The notes: generated by a model from the sequence alone, not told the origin. 64,000 nt of DNA from Lachnospiraceae bacterium (GCA_017469945.1 JAFUFI010000019.1:1-64000), one strand, 5' to 3'; positions 17,304 to 24,846 are shown, counted from the first letter of the stretch. Made by a program: numbers and translations.

Positions 17304-18800
17304 TTAAATCATCACACCACCAAGGATCTTAACTCCCCTATTATCCAGGATATCAACTATCTCACCAAGTTCGTTGTACTTAGTTCTCTTCGACTTGGCA
17401 AGAATTGCAACTGCATCTAAATCCTTAAGTCTTTCTGCTTCCTCGCTACTGTATAGGAAATCGTTTAGGATTGTAACAGTCTTCCCCTCGGATCTTAATT
17501 CTTTCTCTATTCTTTCTGAAAGGCTTTTTGTATCATAGTCTCCGCCAATGATTGCAACATTCTTTGCATCGTTTGCTTTTGCAACTGCGGCTACATTTAA
17601 TGAGACAAGTTTCTCAGCCTCTTCAATAGGAAGTGCTTTCCTTCCCCTCCTCTTAAGAGAATATATCGCCTTGCTTAATCCCTTTTTATCAATGTTCCTA
17701 TATATCTTTCCAAGATTTGCAATTCCGTACAGTCTCTCGAAATCATCGGAATCCTTTACTTTTCCATTAAAGATATATCCAATACAAATTATCAAAGCAT
17801 ATACAAATACCCCACCAACTAATCCTACCGCAAGTTTCTTTTTATCTACGCTTACCTTAGGAATTACTATTTCTTCGGGCTTTATTTCAGCTTCTGCTTC
17901 AGTTTCCTCGTTCTCTCTGAGAACCGCATTTGTCTTAAGCTCGTAGTACGCTTTTTCCTCTTCTTTAAAAACGTCAATCGCTGCAGCAATACTCTTTTTT
18001 AAACTGATTATCGTATTCTGATTAGCTATCTGCTTATCGTAAACCTCTTTACTGTATACTGTTGAAACAGACTTATTTACCAAGAAAAGTGCATGCTCCC
18101 CTAAAGTAGGTTGCAGATCTCTTGCCTTACTTTCCGCATACTCGCAAAAAGCATCTACGATTTCTTCACATTTCTCTAAGGAAGCGGCATATACATTAAC
18201 CTTAAGAACATCTGTAGGGGATTCGAGATTTCTCAGCCTCTCTTCAAATGAAATACACTCCGATATCTCGCTACCCATACCGCATTTATCGGCAACATAC
18301 TTAAACATCTCCGCTGATATCAATATATCCTCGTAAGCCTTTGCTATATCGTAGCTTCTGTCTCCCTCTGCCTCTACCTTAAAAGTAATATCAGCCTTCG
18401 GAACCTCGTTGTAGTCCACGTTCATAAGTACAGATCTTTCAGCATACTTTTCCGCCTGCTGAAGCTGTTTTTGCTGTATGATTATACTGTCAACATTCGC
18501 TTTTTGCGTCTCGGAAAGGGCGGCTAAAGCTTCTTCCAAAGCCTTCGCCTCATCTGCCAGTATCTCCTCCTCAGCCTTTTTTTCCTCTGCTCTTTTCGCA
18601 GCCTGCTCTTCAGCAACTGCTTTCGCGGCCTTTGCCGAAGCGTTCGTTTTGTACGATCCGTATAAGCTGTATCCGCCGAGGACAAGCCCCCCGATTATCA
18701 TCGCGATAATCAGCCCTCTCCAGTGGAGAAGTACCTCTACAAACATATCAAGAAGATCAATTTCTCTCTCTTCTCTGTATCTCAATCTCTCGCTGTTCAT
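17304..18800 (-). CDS. Wzz/Wzc-like polysaccharide co-polymerase with degenerate kinase-like domain
   Basis: The 498-residue protein has a first membrane helix at ~28-48, an Ala/Glu/Lys-rich coiled-coil stretch (~50-105), an extracytoplasmic Wzz domain, and a second helix at ~318-340. A cytoplasmic domain follows. In that domain VAIIGGDYDTKSLSERIEK occupies the place where bacterial tyrosine kinases have a P-loop, but the Gly-Lys-Ser/Thr Walker A is absent. The ending VKILGGVMI mimics the usual ILGVVLN of those kinases. ATG at 18800 is preferred over the TTG at 18830 because GGAGG lies 10 bases upstream of the ATG. It probably controls chain length; the degenerate domain would be structural or regulatory. 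Confidence 0.8.
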   Translation of the reverse strand: MNSERLRYREEREIDLLDMFVEVLLHWRGLIIAMIIGGLVLGGYSLYGSYKTNASAKAAKAVAEEQAAKRAEEKKAEEEILADEAKALEEALAALSETQKANVDSIIIQQKQLQQAEKYAERSVLMNVDYNEVPKADITFKVEAEGDRSYDIAKAYEDILISAEMFKYVADKCGMGSEISECISFEERLRNLESPTDVLKVNVYAASLEKCEEIVDAFCEYAESKARDLQPTLGEHALFLVNKSVSTVYSKEVYDKQIANQNTIISLKKSIAAAIDVFKEEEKAYYELKTNAVLRENEETEAEAEIKPEEIVIPKVSVDKKKLAVGLVGGVFVYALIICIGYIFNGKVKDSDDFERLYGIANLGKIYRNIDKKGLSKAIYSLKRRGRKALPIEEAEKLVSLNVAAVAKANDAKNVAIIGGDYDTKSLSERIEKELRSEGKTVTILNDFLYSSEEAERLKDLDAVAILAKSKRTKYNELGEIVDILDNRGVKILGGVMI

Positions 18801-18850
18801 GTCTTGTTTTCCTCCGGCATTTAGTCGCAAACCAACTAATTTATATTACC

Positions 18851-18890
18851 ATAAAAATAGGATAATAGCAATTTTGCATCGCTATTATCC
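18851..18890 (-). terminator. Rho-independent terminator or attenuator between capD and the wzz-like gene
   Basis: A perfect 10 bp stem (ggataatagc at 18860-18869, gctattatcc at 18881-18890) encloses an 11-base loop. On the minus strand it is followed directly by TATTTTTAT. This is a good intrinsic terminator, placed after the capD stop and 50 bases before the wzz-like start. Transcription of the polysaccharide operon must either read through it or restart from a promoter overlapping it (a weak TTGCTA-17-TAATAT is possible). Confidence 0.8.
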
Positions 18891-18909
18891 CCTTAAGATT
18901 ACTTAATAT

Positions 18910-20805
18910 TTATTGCTCTTTTACATACTTGTACGTAGGGACTATCCTACTTACAGTTTCCTTAACCTTCTCCGGCTCTTCTCTGCTGATTACGTCAAGT
19001 TCCTCAAGCTGCTTTTTAAACTCTTCCCTATCGAAGTCAATGGGCTTCCCGATATGAATAAGGTTATTGGCTGTACTCTTAAGCCCCTCTTCCTTCATCA
19101 GCATCTCTTCGTACATCTTCTCTCCGGGCCTTAGTCCGGTAAATATTATCTCTATATCGTCCCCTACTCTGTATCCCGAAAGTTTGATAAGGTTTTCCGC
19201 AAGATCTACAATCTTTATCGGCTCGCCCATATCGAGTACGAAAATCTCGCCGCCCTTAGCGTAAGCTCCGGCCTGCATGATGAGTGATACTGCTTCCGGT
19301 ATCGTCATAAAGTACCGGATAATATTAGGGTCAGTAACGGTAACCGGTCCTCCCGCCGCAATCTGCTTCTTAAAAAGAGGGATGACTGATCCGTTGGATC
19401 CAAGGACGTTTCCAAATCGAACGGCGACGAAATCCGTCTTCGACTGTTCATTCATCATCTGGACTACCATCTCGCACATTCTCTTAGAGGCGCCCATAAT
19501 ATTAGTCGGGTTAACCGCTTTATCGGTAGATACGAGTACAAACTTCTCTACTCCGTACTTGTCCGCCGCCTTAGCTGTCTTGTAAGTACCAAAGACATTA
19601 TTCTTGATCGCCTCTCCCGGGCTGTCCTCCATAAGAGGTACGTGTTTATGCGCCGCCGCGTGGTAGACGATATTCGGTCTATATTCATCAAAAATCTGGT
19701 CGATTCTAAGAGTATTTCTTACGGAAGCGATTAAGACTACAAGGTCCAGCTCAGGGTACTTTCTCTTAAGCTCCTGTTGGATATCGTAGGCATTATTCTC
19801 GTAGATATCGACGATAATAAGCCTCTTGGGTTCATGCTTCGCTACCTGTCTGCAAAGCTCGCTTCCGATAGAGCCTCCGCCTCCGGTTACCATTACGGTC
19901 TTGCCTTTAACGTATCCCGCGACTTCGTCAACATTTATCTTCGCCGGCTCTCTTCCGAGGAGGTCTTCGATATCGACCTCTCTAAGCTGACTTACGGATA
20001 CCTCGCCGTTTATAAGCTGATATATACCGGGGACGATTTCAAGCTTACATCCCGTCTCTTTACAGATTTCAACAAGCTTCTTTATCTCCGTCTTGCTTGC
20101 GGTAGGGATTGCGATGATGATTTCATCGATCTCGTATTTTACCACCGCATCGGGAATTGCTTCTCTTCCGCCGACGATTGGAACGCCGCGCATCATCTTT
20201 CCCTGGCAGCCTGGGTTATCGTCGATAAGGCACTTTACTTGCTTCTCCAGCATCTGGCTAGTCTCGAGCTCTTTCATAATCGAGTTGCAGGCGGCTCCCG
20301 CTCCTACGATCATAACGTTTGTATACGTTCCTCTACCCTTAAAGACCTTTCCTTTATTCTTGATAACGCGGATAAGTCTGTATGAAAACCTCGTAAAGAG
20401 GGTAAGGACTCCGAGTATCGCGATATAGAAGAGGTAGTAGCTCCTCGGTACTTTCACCTTAAAGAGTAGGAAGACGATTATCTGTAGCGCGGAATTGCTG
20501 ATTACCGCAAGCGCGACTTCCAAAAGCTCGCTGGCGCTTGCATATCTCCAAACACTTATATACAGTCTAAAAATCCAGTAAATTGCAATTACAGATACTA
20601 TATTGAAGGGAAGCATCTTAAGAGCAGTCGCCAGATACTGTCTGTCAATCCCCTGGAAGGAGAAATCAAACCTTACCCAAAGCGCTCCCACAGTAGCTAC
20701 AAGTACGGAAAAAATATCCGCGATAATAAAGAGGATTGTCCTGAAAATCCTCTTTTTGTCATTACCTACGTATAAAATTGCCTTCTTTTCATTTATCTTT
20801 TTCAT
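18910..20805 (-). CDS. capD: CapD/PglF-type membrane-bound nucleotide-sugar 4,6-dehydratase
   Basis: A 631-residue protein with four N-terminal membrane helices (~15-130). A CoA-binding-like Rossmann domain follows (VGAGAACNSI, ~155), then a C-terminal SDR with VTGGGGSIGSELCRQ (~292) and the catalytic MGASKRMCEM segment, where Met replaces the usual Tyr as in PglF/WbpM. These enzymes convert UDP-GlcNAc to the UDP-4-keto-6-deoxy sugar, precursor of bacillosamine-like, QuiNAc or FucNAc sugars. ATG at 20805 is chosen; a TTG at 20823 in the same frame is possible, and neither has a strong ribosome site. G+C is visibly higher than in the downstream cassette. It supplies substrate for the aminotransferases found elsewhere in the window. 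Confidence 0.92.
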   Translation of the reverse strand: MKKINEKKAILYVGNDKKRIFRTILFIIADIFSVLVATVGALWVRFDFSFQGIDRQYLATALKMLPFNIVSVIAIYWIFRLYISVWRYASASELLEVALAVISNSALQIIVFLLFKVKVPRSYYLFYIAILGVLTLFTRFSYRLIRVIKNKGKVFKGRGTYTNVMIVGAGAACNSIMKELETSQMLEKQVKCLIDDNPGCQGKMMRGVPIVGGREAIPDAVVKYEIDEIIIAIPTASKTEIKKLVEICKETGCKLEIVPGIYQLINGEVSVSQLREVDIEDLLGREPAKINVDEVAGYVKGKTVMVTGGGGSIGSELCRQVAKHEPKRLIIVDIYENNAYDIQQELKRKYPELDLVVLIASVRNTLRIDQIFDEYRPNIVYHAAAHKHVPLMEDSPGEAIKNNVFGTYKTAKAADKYGVEKFVLVSTDKAVNPTNIMGASKRMCEMVVQMMNEQSKTDFVAVRFGNVLGSNGSVIPLFKKQIAAGGPVTVTDPNIIRYFMTIPEAVSLIMQAGAYAKGGEIFVLDMGEPIKIVDLAENLIKLSGYRVGDDIEIIFTGLRPGEKMYEEMLMKEEGLKSTANNLIHIGKPIDFDREEFKKQLEELDVISREEPEKVKETVSRIVPTYKYVKEQ

Positions 20806-20998
20806 ATTTGTACGCTCTGCCAAAATTTCAATTCATATTCTGTGCAATTATACCATATCTTTCTTATAGTTTCCATATATCTAATTACTAAGATTTTTTA
20901 ATAATGCTAGTCAGAAATGTTTAAGCTTGTTAAAGTGTAGGTGTTTTCTGACGAAATTCTTTGTAGCTGTTCTTTTTAGCTATTCTTTGTCGGACTGG

Positions 20999-21132
20999 CG
21001 GGTATATATTTCCACCGCAGGCCCGCTTTCGCTATGTACGAGCACGTAGCGGTACTAAGCGCAATTAGCTTCGCTAATCTTGCTAAGTACCGACGGCTCT
21101 TTAATGCCTGCTACGTGGAATATATATACCCG
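20999..21132. repeat. Palindromic MITE-like element, copy 1
   Basis: A 134 bp element bounded by imperfect terminal inverted repeats: cgggtatatatttccac on the left (20999-21015) and gtggaatatatatacccg on the right (21115-21132). Inner arms cgcaggc / gcctgc extend the pairing. It closely matches copy 2 at 23553-23687 over its full length. Both copies are also preceded by the same 16 bases, ctattctttgtcggac, so the unit may start about 20 bp further left. It has no coding capacity. Size, terminal repeats and non-coding nature suggest a MITE or an extragenic palindrome. Confidence 0.85.
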
Positions 21133-21169
21133 GCAGCCCTCTGAAACCGCATAACGGAGCGGAACCGTT

Positions 21170-21371
21170 GTCAAGGGAACCGTGGAATACCGCAGCGGCC
21201 CGCCGCGAGGATATGCCGCGAAAGTCCCTTGACATAAGGTTCACGGAGCATCCTACTCTTTGGGAAAGGGCAAGGCCCCTTTCCCTGCCTCCGGCGAGGA
21301 TGGGTGCGGGTGAAGCCCGCTATCGGGTCAAGGGACAAGTCCCTTGCGGGTTCTTAGGGCAGCGCCCTAAG
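21170..21371. repeat. GC-rich array of hairpins
   Basis: At least four compact hairpins follow one another: gggaaaggg/ccctttccc (21262-21285), gcggg/cccgc (21306-21320), caagggac/gtcccttg with a 2-base loop (21329-21346) and cttagggc/gccctaag with a 3-base loop (21353-21371). An outer tcaaggga (from 21171) can also pair with tcccttga (near 21225). The segment is far richer in G+C than the genes on either side. It looks like an extragenic repeat of the kind scattered in Clostridia genomes or a structured RNA. The last two hairpins lack T-tracts, so they are not simple terminators. Confidence 0.65.
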
Positions 21372-21414
21372 CCCTCGGAGAACACTCGATTGTCAGCTCA
21401 CATCGCATTGCATT

Positions 21415-21879
21415 CTACTGATTCTGTTTTAATTCTGAAGTACTATTTTCTTCTGATATGTTTTTATAGTATTCAAGTACATTAACAAACGGAATAACTA
21501 TTTTGCCATTATTAAATATGTTCGCAGTAATTGACTCTATTTTTCCTCTTGCTATCCCGATAACGGCGGCAGCCCCATTTACTCCCACCAGTTGCTTGAA
21601 GTCCTCCTCTGAAGCCTCGTCACGTGAAAAAAAAGCACCCTCTAACGATAGGTTGAGCTTAAACTTCTGTTCCTCAGATTGTTCAATTTCTATTTCAAAA
21701 TCGATAAGGATTTGCGCAAAGTAACCCTCTTCCGTTTTTTCAAAAGTAGGCTCCTTGATACACAATCCAAGGTTTCTCTTTGCCTCCTTCTCAACATCCA
21801 CAATATTATTCTCAACAGAAATATTTTTTATTGTCGTACCAACCAATTCTATTCCTGTTGCTATACGGTTTAGATTCAT
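21415..21879 (-). CDS. SecB-like chaperone of a toxin-antitoxin-chaperone module
   Basis: A 154-residue protein. Its C-terminal half carries the SecB signature pattern: GAAAVIGIARGKIESIT corresponds to the FPYARE.I..LT helix, and KIVIPFVNVLEYYKN corresponds to the LPPVNF..LY segment. SecB proper is a Gram-negative export chaperone. In Gram-positive bacteria SecB-like proteins are known mainly as chaperones that protect an antitoxin (TAC systems, first described in Mycobacterium tuberculosis). Its start overlaps the antitoxin stop (TAATG), which supports that role. The terminal ~15 residues are polar. Confidence 0.8.
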   Translation of the reverse strand: MNLNRIATGIELVGTTIKNISVENNIVDVEKEAKRNLGLCIKEPTFEKTEEGYFAQILIDFEIEIEQSEEQKFKLNLSLEGAFFSRDEASEEDFKQLVGVNGAAAVIGIARGKIESITANIFNNGKIVIPFVNVLEYYKNISEENSTSELKQNQ

Positions 21880-22271
21880 TATGCAATAGCCTCCTTATTC
21901 GGAAGAACAATCGACCATCCGCTCTTATTATTCGCAACTTTTTCTGATTCCCATCTGACTATTGAATAATCAGAACATGCGCAGCTCTTTTCAACGCTAA
22001 CTGACAAATCTAGATCAAGTTTCTTACAGATTTCATTTAATGTTTTAATAGTAAAATTATAGTCCCTGCCTTCCCATTTAGAAACCATCCCCTGCGTTAC
22101 TCCCATGTAATCAGCAAACTCTTTTTGAGTCATCTGCATTTCTAACCTACGCCTTTCTATACGTGCAGATATCTTTGCAAGGTCAACCATGGTTTTAATT
22201 TCAGCTTCTGAAAAGCCTTCTGATATCCAATTCGTTTTTTTAGCTGTTGCCAACTTCTCTGTAATTCCCAT
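21879..22271 (-). CDS. higA: HigA-like XRE antitoxin with C-terminal extension
   Basis: A 130-residue protein. A helix-turn-helix of the XRE class lies at ~residues 38-90 (RLEMQMTQKEFADYMGVTQ, then MVSKWEGRDYNFTIKTL). About 40 residues follow, ending WSIVLPNKEAIA with a hydrophobic Trp/Val/Leu pattern. In TAC antitoxins a C-terminal chaperone-addiction segment is bound by the SecB-like partner, and this tail is the natural candidate. The gene is 24 bp after the toxin gene and couples by TAATG to the chaperone gene. It is the probable autorepressor of the operon through the palindromes at 22710-22750. Confidence 0.85.
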   Translation of the reverse strand: MGITEKLATAKKTNWISEGFSEAEIKTMVDLAKISARIERRRLEMQMTQKEFADYMGVTQGMVSKWEGRDYNFTIKTLNEICKKLDLDLSVSVEKSCACSDYSIVRWESEKVANNKSGWSIVLPNKEAIA

Positions 22272-22295
22272 AGCTCATTCCTCCCTATATATTCA

Positions 22296-22679
22296 TCAGC
22301 TATTAATCCACTTCAATCTCTTTTTTGCGGTATTGATTGCTTTCTGGTAATCTCCATCATTCTTCTCTAGAAATGCTGTCAGCAATATTATAGTGCCCTC
22401 TTCAATAGAATAAATGACTCTAACATTTTTCTTAGATTCCGGATGCCTAATGCTATACAATCGTTCCTGACCTGTTAGTTTTTCAAACTGTTGCAGATCT
22501 ATCGCCCTTTCTTTTTCCTGTTCTAGCACAGCTAAATCTTCAATTAGTTTTTGTTGATACCTCTTCCAAGGTGGTTCCTCTTTCCAGGGCTCATCTACTG
22601 CCTTGCGAAATTCTTTTTTAACGCTGGATATGGCATATACATTATTCACACCCGGCAAGCATATTTTTTCTAACTCCAC
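22296..22679 (-). CDS. higB: HigB/Gp49-like RelE-superfamily toxin
   Basis: A 127-residue protein. The C-terminal half fits the Gp49/HigB RelE-fold pattern: GQERLYSIRHPESKKNVRV followed by IILLTAFLEKND and a closing helix with AINTAKKRLK. These toxins cleave mRNA at the ribosome. The N-terminal ~45 residues are a longer, basic lead-in than usual. GTG at 22679 is the start, with GGGAGGAGG about 8 bases upstream; an out-of-frame ATG overlaps it and ends at once. Toxin-first order matches higBA loci. Confidence 0.82.
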   Translation of the reverse strand: MELEKICLPGVNNVYAISSVKKEFRKAVDEPWKEEPPWKRYQQKLIEDLAVLEQEKERAIDLQQFEKLTGQERLYSIRHPESKKNVRVIYSIEEGTIILLTAFLEKNDGDYQKAINTAKKRLKWINS

Positions 22680-22709
22680 ATTACGAACCTCCTCCCTTGC
22701 TCATTTATG

Positions 22710-22729
22710 ATATTACTTATGGGTAATAT
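22710..22729 (-). promoter_or_regulatory. Palindromic operator candidate 1 of the TA operon
   Basis: Inverted repeat atattac-6-gtaatat, 30 bases upstream of the toxin start. Together with the neighbouring palindrome it covers the region where the operon promoter should lie. It is a likely binding site for the XRE antitoxin. The role is inferred from position and symmetry. Confidence 0.6.
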
Positions 22730-22733
22730 TTTC

Positions 22734-22750
22734 AATAGATATTATCTATT
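22734..22750 (-). promoter_or_regulatory. Palindromic operator candidate 2 of the TA operon
   Basis: A perfect 17-base palindrome with one central base, aatagatattatctatt. On the minus strand it contains GATAAT, which could serve as a -10 element, so repressor binding would block the promoter. It lies upstream of the first operator. A possible second promoter (TTCTTT-17-TACAAT) is further upstream. Confidence 0.65.
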
Positions 22751-22817
22751 TTAATATTTTTTTCATTTATAAGGCTATTATTGTATTACCTACATAAAGC
22801 AAAAAGAACCCGATCAT

Positions 22818-23525
22818 TCACACATGTCTAAGGCTTCTGAGCAGGTTCCACCTTTCCTTTATCATTACTGGGATTGGGTTATGGTGTCTGGGGTTTACGG
22901 CGTCTTCATGCCACCTGTAGAGCAGAAACTCATCCGGAATATAAAGAAGCTTTCCTCTCTTGCAGAGACTGCAGCCGATGTAGCGGTCGTGCATCGGGAT
23001 ATAATCCGGCATCGGGAGGAACTTATCCGCTATCTCTCTTCTGAAAGCAAGGCAGCTTCCCTGTACAGGGTTAACCCAAAAGATGTTGAAGGTTCGTATT
23101 CTATAGCTCTCCCTCTTTTTAGGCTGCTCTGCGATTCTTTCACCCTTTGCGTCGATATTTATATGGCCATGTACTATACCGCTTATCTTCGGGTCTTTCT
23201 CAAAGTACTCGCATACTGTATCTACCTTACCGGGAGCCCAGATATCATCCTGATCCGAGAGAAAGACTATATCCCCGGTGCAGAGAGATATTGCGTTCTC
23301 AAAGTTCTTAATTACGCCTCTTTTCTCGCAGATATAGTGCTTAACCCGATTGTCCCTTTCAGCGTATCCCGTAACAATATCCCAAGTCCTGTCCGTCCCT
23401 TCGTTTACCGAGATTATAAGTTCATCATTTTCTCCCAGCTGACTAAGAATCGAATCGATTTGTTGCTCTATATACTTTTCCCCGTTATATGCCGCCATTG
23501 CGACGGATACTTTATAATTTCTCAT
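22818..23525 (-). CDS. Glycosyltransferase family 2 (rhamnosyltransferase-like)
   Basis: A 235-residue GT-A enzyme. It begins VSVAMAAYNGEKYIEQQ, has the nucleotide-sugar site IVFLSDQDDIWAPGK (DxD-type DQDD, ~residue 92) and an acceptor-side MHDRYIGCSL. The SDQDDIW motif is typical of a GT2 group that includes many rhamnosyltransferases. The family usually has a C-terminal extension of 60 or more residues, so this copy is short. It is isolated between the TA operon and palindromic element copy 2, away from both glycan operons. Confidence 0.88.
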   Translation of the reverse strand: MRNYKVSVAMAAYNGEKYIEQQIDSILSQLGENDELIISVNEGTDRTWDIVTGYAERDNRVKHYICEKRGVIKNFENAISLCTGDIVFLSDQDDIWAPGKVDTVCEYFEKDPKISGIVHGHINIDAKGERIAEQPKKRESYRIRTFNIFWVNPVQGSCLAFRREIADKFLPMPDYIPMHDRYIGCSLCKRGKLLYIPDEFLLYRWHEDAVNPRHHNPIPVMIKERWNLLRSLRHV

Positions 23526-23552
23526 TCTATATCCTATTCTTTGTCGGACCGC

Positions 23553-23687
23553 CGGGTATATATTTCCACCGCAGGCACGCTCTCGCTATGCGCGAGCACG
23601 TAGCGGTACTAAGCGCGACCGGCTGACGCCAATCTTGCTAAGTGCCGACGGCTCTTTAATGCCTGCTACGTGGAATATATATACCCG
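23553..23687. repeat. Palindromic MITE-like element, copy 2
   Basis: A 135 bp element matching copy 1 at 20999-21132. Its terminal inverted repeats are cgggtatatatttccac (23553-23569) and gtggaatatatatacccg (23670-23687), and the same ctattctttgtcgga precedes it. It differs from copy 1 at scattered bases, mostly in the central part. An inner hairpin cgcta/tagcg is present. It sits directly upstream of the GT2 start. Confidence 0.85.
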
Positions 23688-23774
23688 ACGTTCCTCAGAT
23701 GAACACAAATGTACTCCACAAATAATTCAACGAATCTTAATAAATGGTTAAGTATTAATCACATAATAATATGA

Positions 23775-23780
23775 TATAAT
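23775..23780 (+). promoter_or_regulatory. -10 element TATAAT six bases before the ATG (possible leaderless start)
   Basis: A perfect TATAAT ends 6 bases before the ATG at 23787. Transcription normally begins about 7 bases after the -10 element, so the mRNA would start at or next to the A of the ATG. No Shine-Dalgarno sequence is present in this region. The -35 element is weak. Confidence 0.5.
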
Positions 23781-23786
23781 CACGTC

Positions 23787-24776
23787 ATGAGCAAATTACC
23801 AACAAGCATAAAGAAACACTACCACACATTTATAATTCTCGCCGGTATCCTCCTGATCGTAGGGATCGCCGCGATCATCTATCTCCGCTTTAAAGGCTTT
23901 ATCAACTTCGTTACGGTCGATAAGGAAATCTCCGACGAATCCCTGGCCTCCTACACGGACAACAACGATATCCTGCTGCCCCTTCTTGACAAAGACGGCT
24001 ATATCTTAAAGCGCAATGTTGAAAACATCCTCGTCCTAGGCAACGGCCCCTTTGCCGACGATTACGGCAAGAAAGGAAGCCTCGAGTCCTTGCTCGAGAA
24101 ATCCACCGGAGCTAACGTTATAAACTGCGCTCTCTCCGGGACCCATGCAACGCAAACGGACCCTGATAATGTCCTTTCAGACCCCTTAGACGTATATACC
24201 GCTTACTATCTTTTAAACTATATGGCTTTTCCCGAAGCAATCGCCGAAAATGTTGAGACCGCTTACGAGATGCTCGGAGACAAGAATCCTCCGAGAGCCC
24301 GTGAAGTCTTAGACACTTTATCAAGCCTTGATATGTCCGAGGTACAGGTCGTCGTAATAATGTACGACCTTACAGACTACTACGAAAATCGTCTTGTTAA
24401 TCTCGACGATACCGAGGTGGATGAGGCGAGTTTCGCCGGAAGTATCTACCGCGCTGTAAACTTTTTAAATGTAATTTATCCCGAAACGAGGATTATCGTT
24501 TCCTCGCCTTACTACAACCCTCAAAAGGATGTAAACGGCGAATATGTCAGCGCAGAGCTTGTTAAGAACGACTACGGAACGCCTTCAAACTACTTCTACA
24601 GCTTAGGTGGCGCTATACAGGCCGTAAGCACCTGCAGCTTCCTCGACAATTACTTCGGAACAGTTACCGAAGAGAACTACTCCGAGTACCTTGAAAAAGA
24701 CGAGCGCCACTTAAACAAAGCCGGCAAAGAGCTTTTAACCAAGAGATTAACCGAGTTTATTACCGCTTTTAATTAA
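23787..24776 (+). CDS. Membrane-anchored SGNH-fold protein without nucleophile serine
   Basis: A 329-residue protein. One N-terminal membrane helix (~residues 15-35) anchors an extracytoplasmic SGNH/GDSL-like domain. Block I, normally GDS, reads VLGNGPFA, so both the Asp and the nucleophile Ser are replaced. Block V keeps a DxxH (DERHLNKAG, ~residue 306). This suggests a non-catalytic or altered enzyme in cell-surface glycan modification. It is the only plus-strand gene of this locus and faces its neighbour. There is no ribosome site, and TATAAT lies 6 bases upstream. Compare the SGNH protein at 32225-33088, which keeps GDS. Confidence 0.68.
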   Translation: MSKLPTSIKKHYHTFIILAGILLIVGIAAIIYLRFKGFINFVTVDKEISDESLASYTDNNDILLPLLDKDGYILKRNVENILVLGNGPFADDYGKKGSLESLLEKSTGANVINCALSGTHATQTDPDNVLSDPLDVYTAYYLLNYMAFPEAIAENVETAYEMLGDKNPPRAREVLDTLSSLDMSEVQVVVIMYDLTDYYENRLVNLDDTEVDEASFAGSIYRAVNFLNVIYPETRIIVSSPYYNPQKDVNGEYVSAELVKNDYGTPSNYFYSLGGAIQAVSTCSFLDNYFGTVTEENYSEYLEKDERHLNKAGKELLTKRLTEFITAFN

Positions 24777-24846
24777 TCGCGCTCAATCGCCCCGACAGCC
24801 TATATAACCGGCAAGCGAGCCCGCAAGCAGGTAACCGGTAGTCGTT

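Larger units (their letters stand above)
20824..21414. other. 591 bp intergenic region with palindromic element and hairpin array
   Basis: No credible gene. The part nearest capD (20824-20980) is AT-rich and should contain the capD promoter. Then come palindromic element copy 1 (20999-21132) and a GC-rich array of hairpins (21170-21371), each listed separately. The remaining ~40 bases up to 21414 are the 3' flank of the SecB-like gene. Confidence 0.8.

Noticed and set aside
17219..17330. Short alternative frame on the minus strand across the wzz-epimerase gap
   Set aside because: About 40 codons with no start codon or ribosome site and no family match; could be a remnant, not supported as a gene.
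19777..20385. 202-codon plus-strand frame within capD
   Set aside because: Antisense to the conserved Rossmann domains of CapD; reflects codon usage only.
21168..21485. 105-codon plus-strand open frame across the hairpin array
   Set aside because: It runs over palindromic, GC-rich intergenic DNA and into the antisense of the SecB-like gene, has no ribosome site, and its Arg/Pro-rich product reflects composition and not a protein family.
20989..23700. CRISPR array or composite transposon between the two repeated elements
   Set aside because: There are only two copies 2.4 kb apart, no regular spacers, no cas genes and no transposase between them.
24780..24846. Possible terminator between the convergent genes ending at 24776 and 24847
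   Set aside because: Only a 5-6 bp accgg/ccggt pairing with a long loop and no T-run; too weak to list as a terminator.
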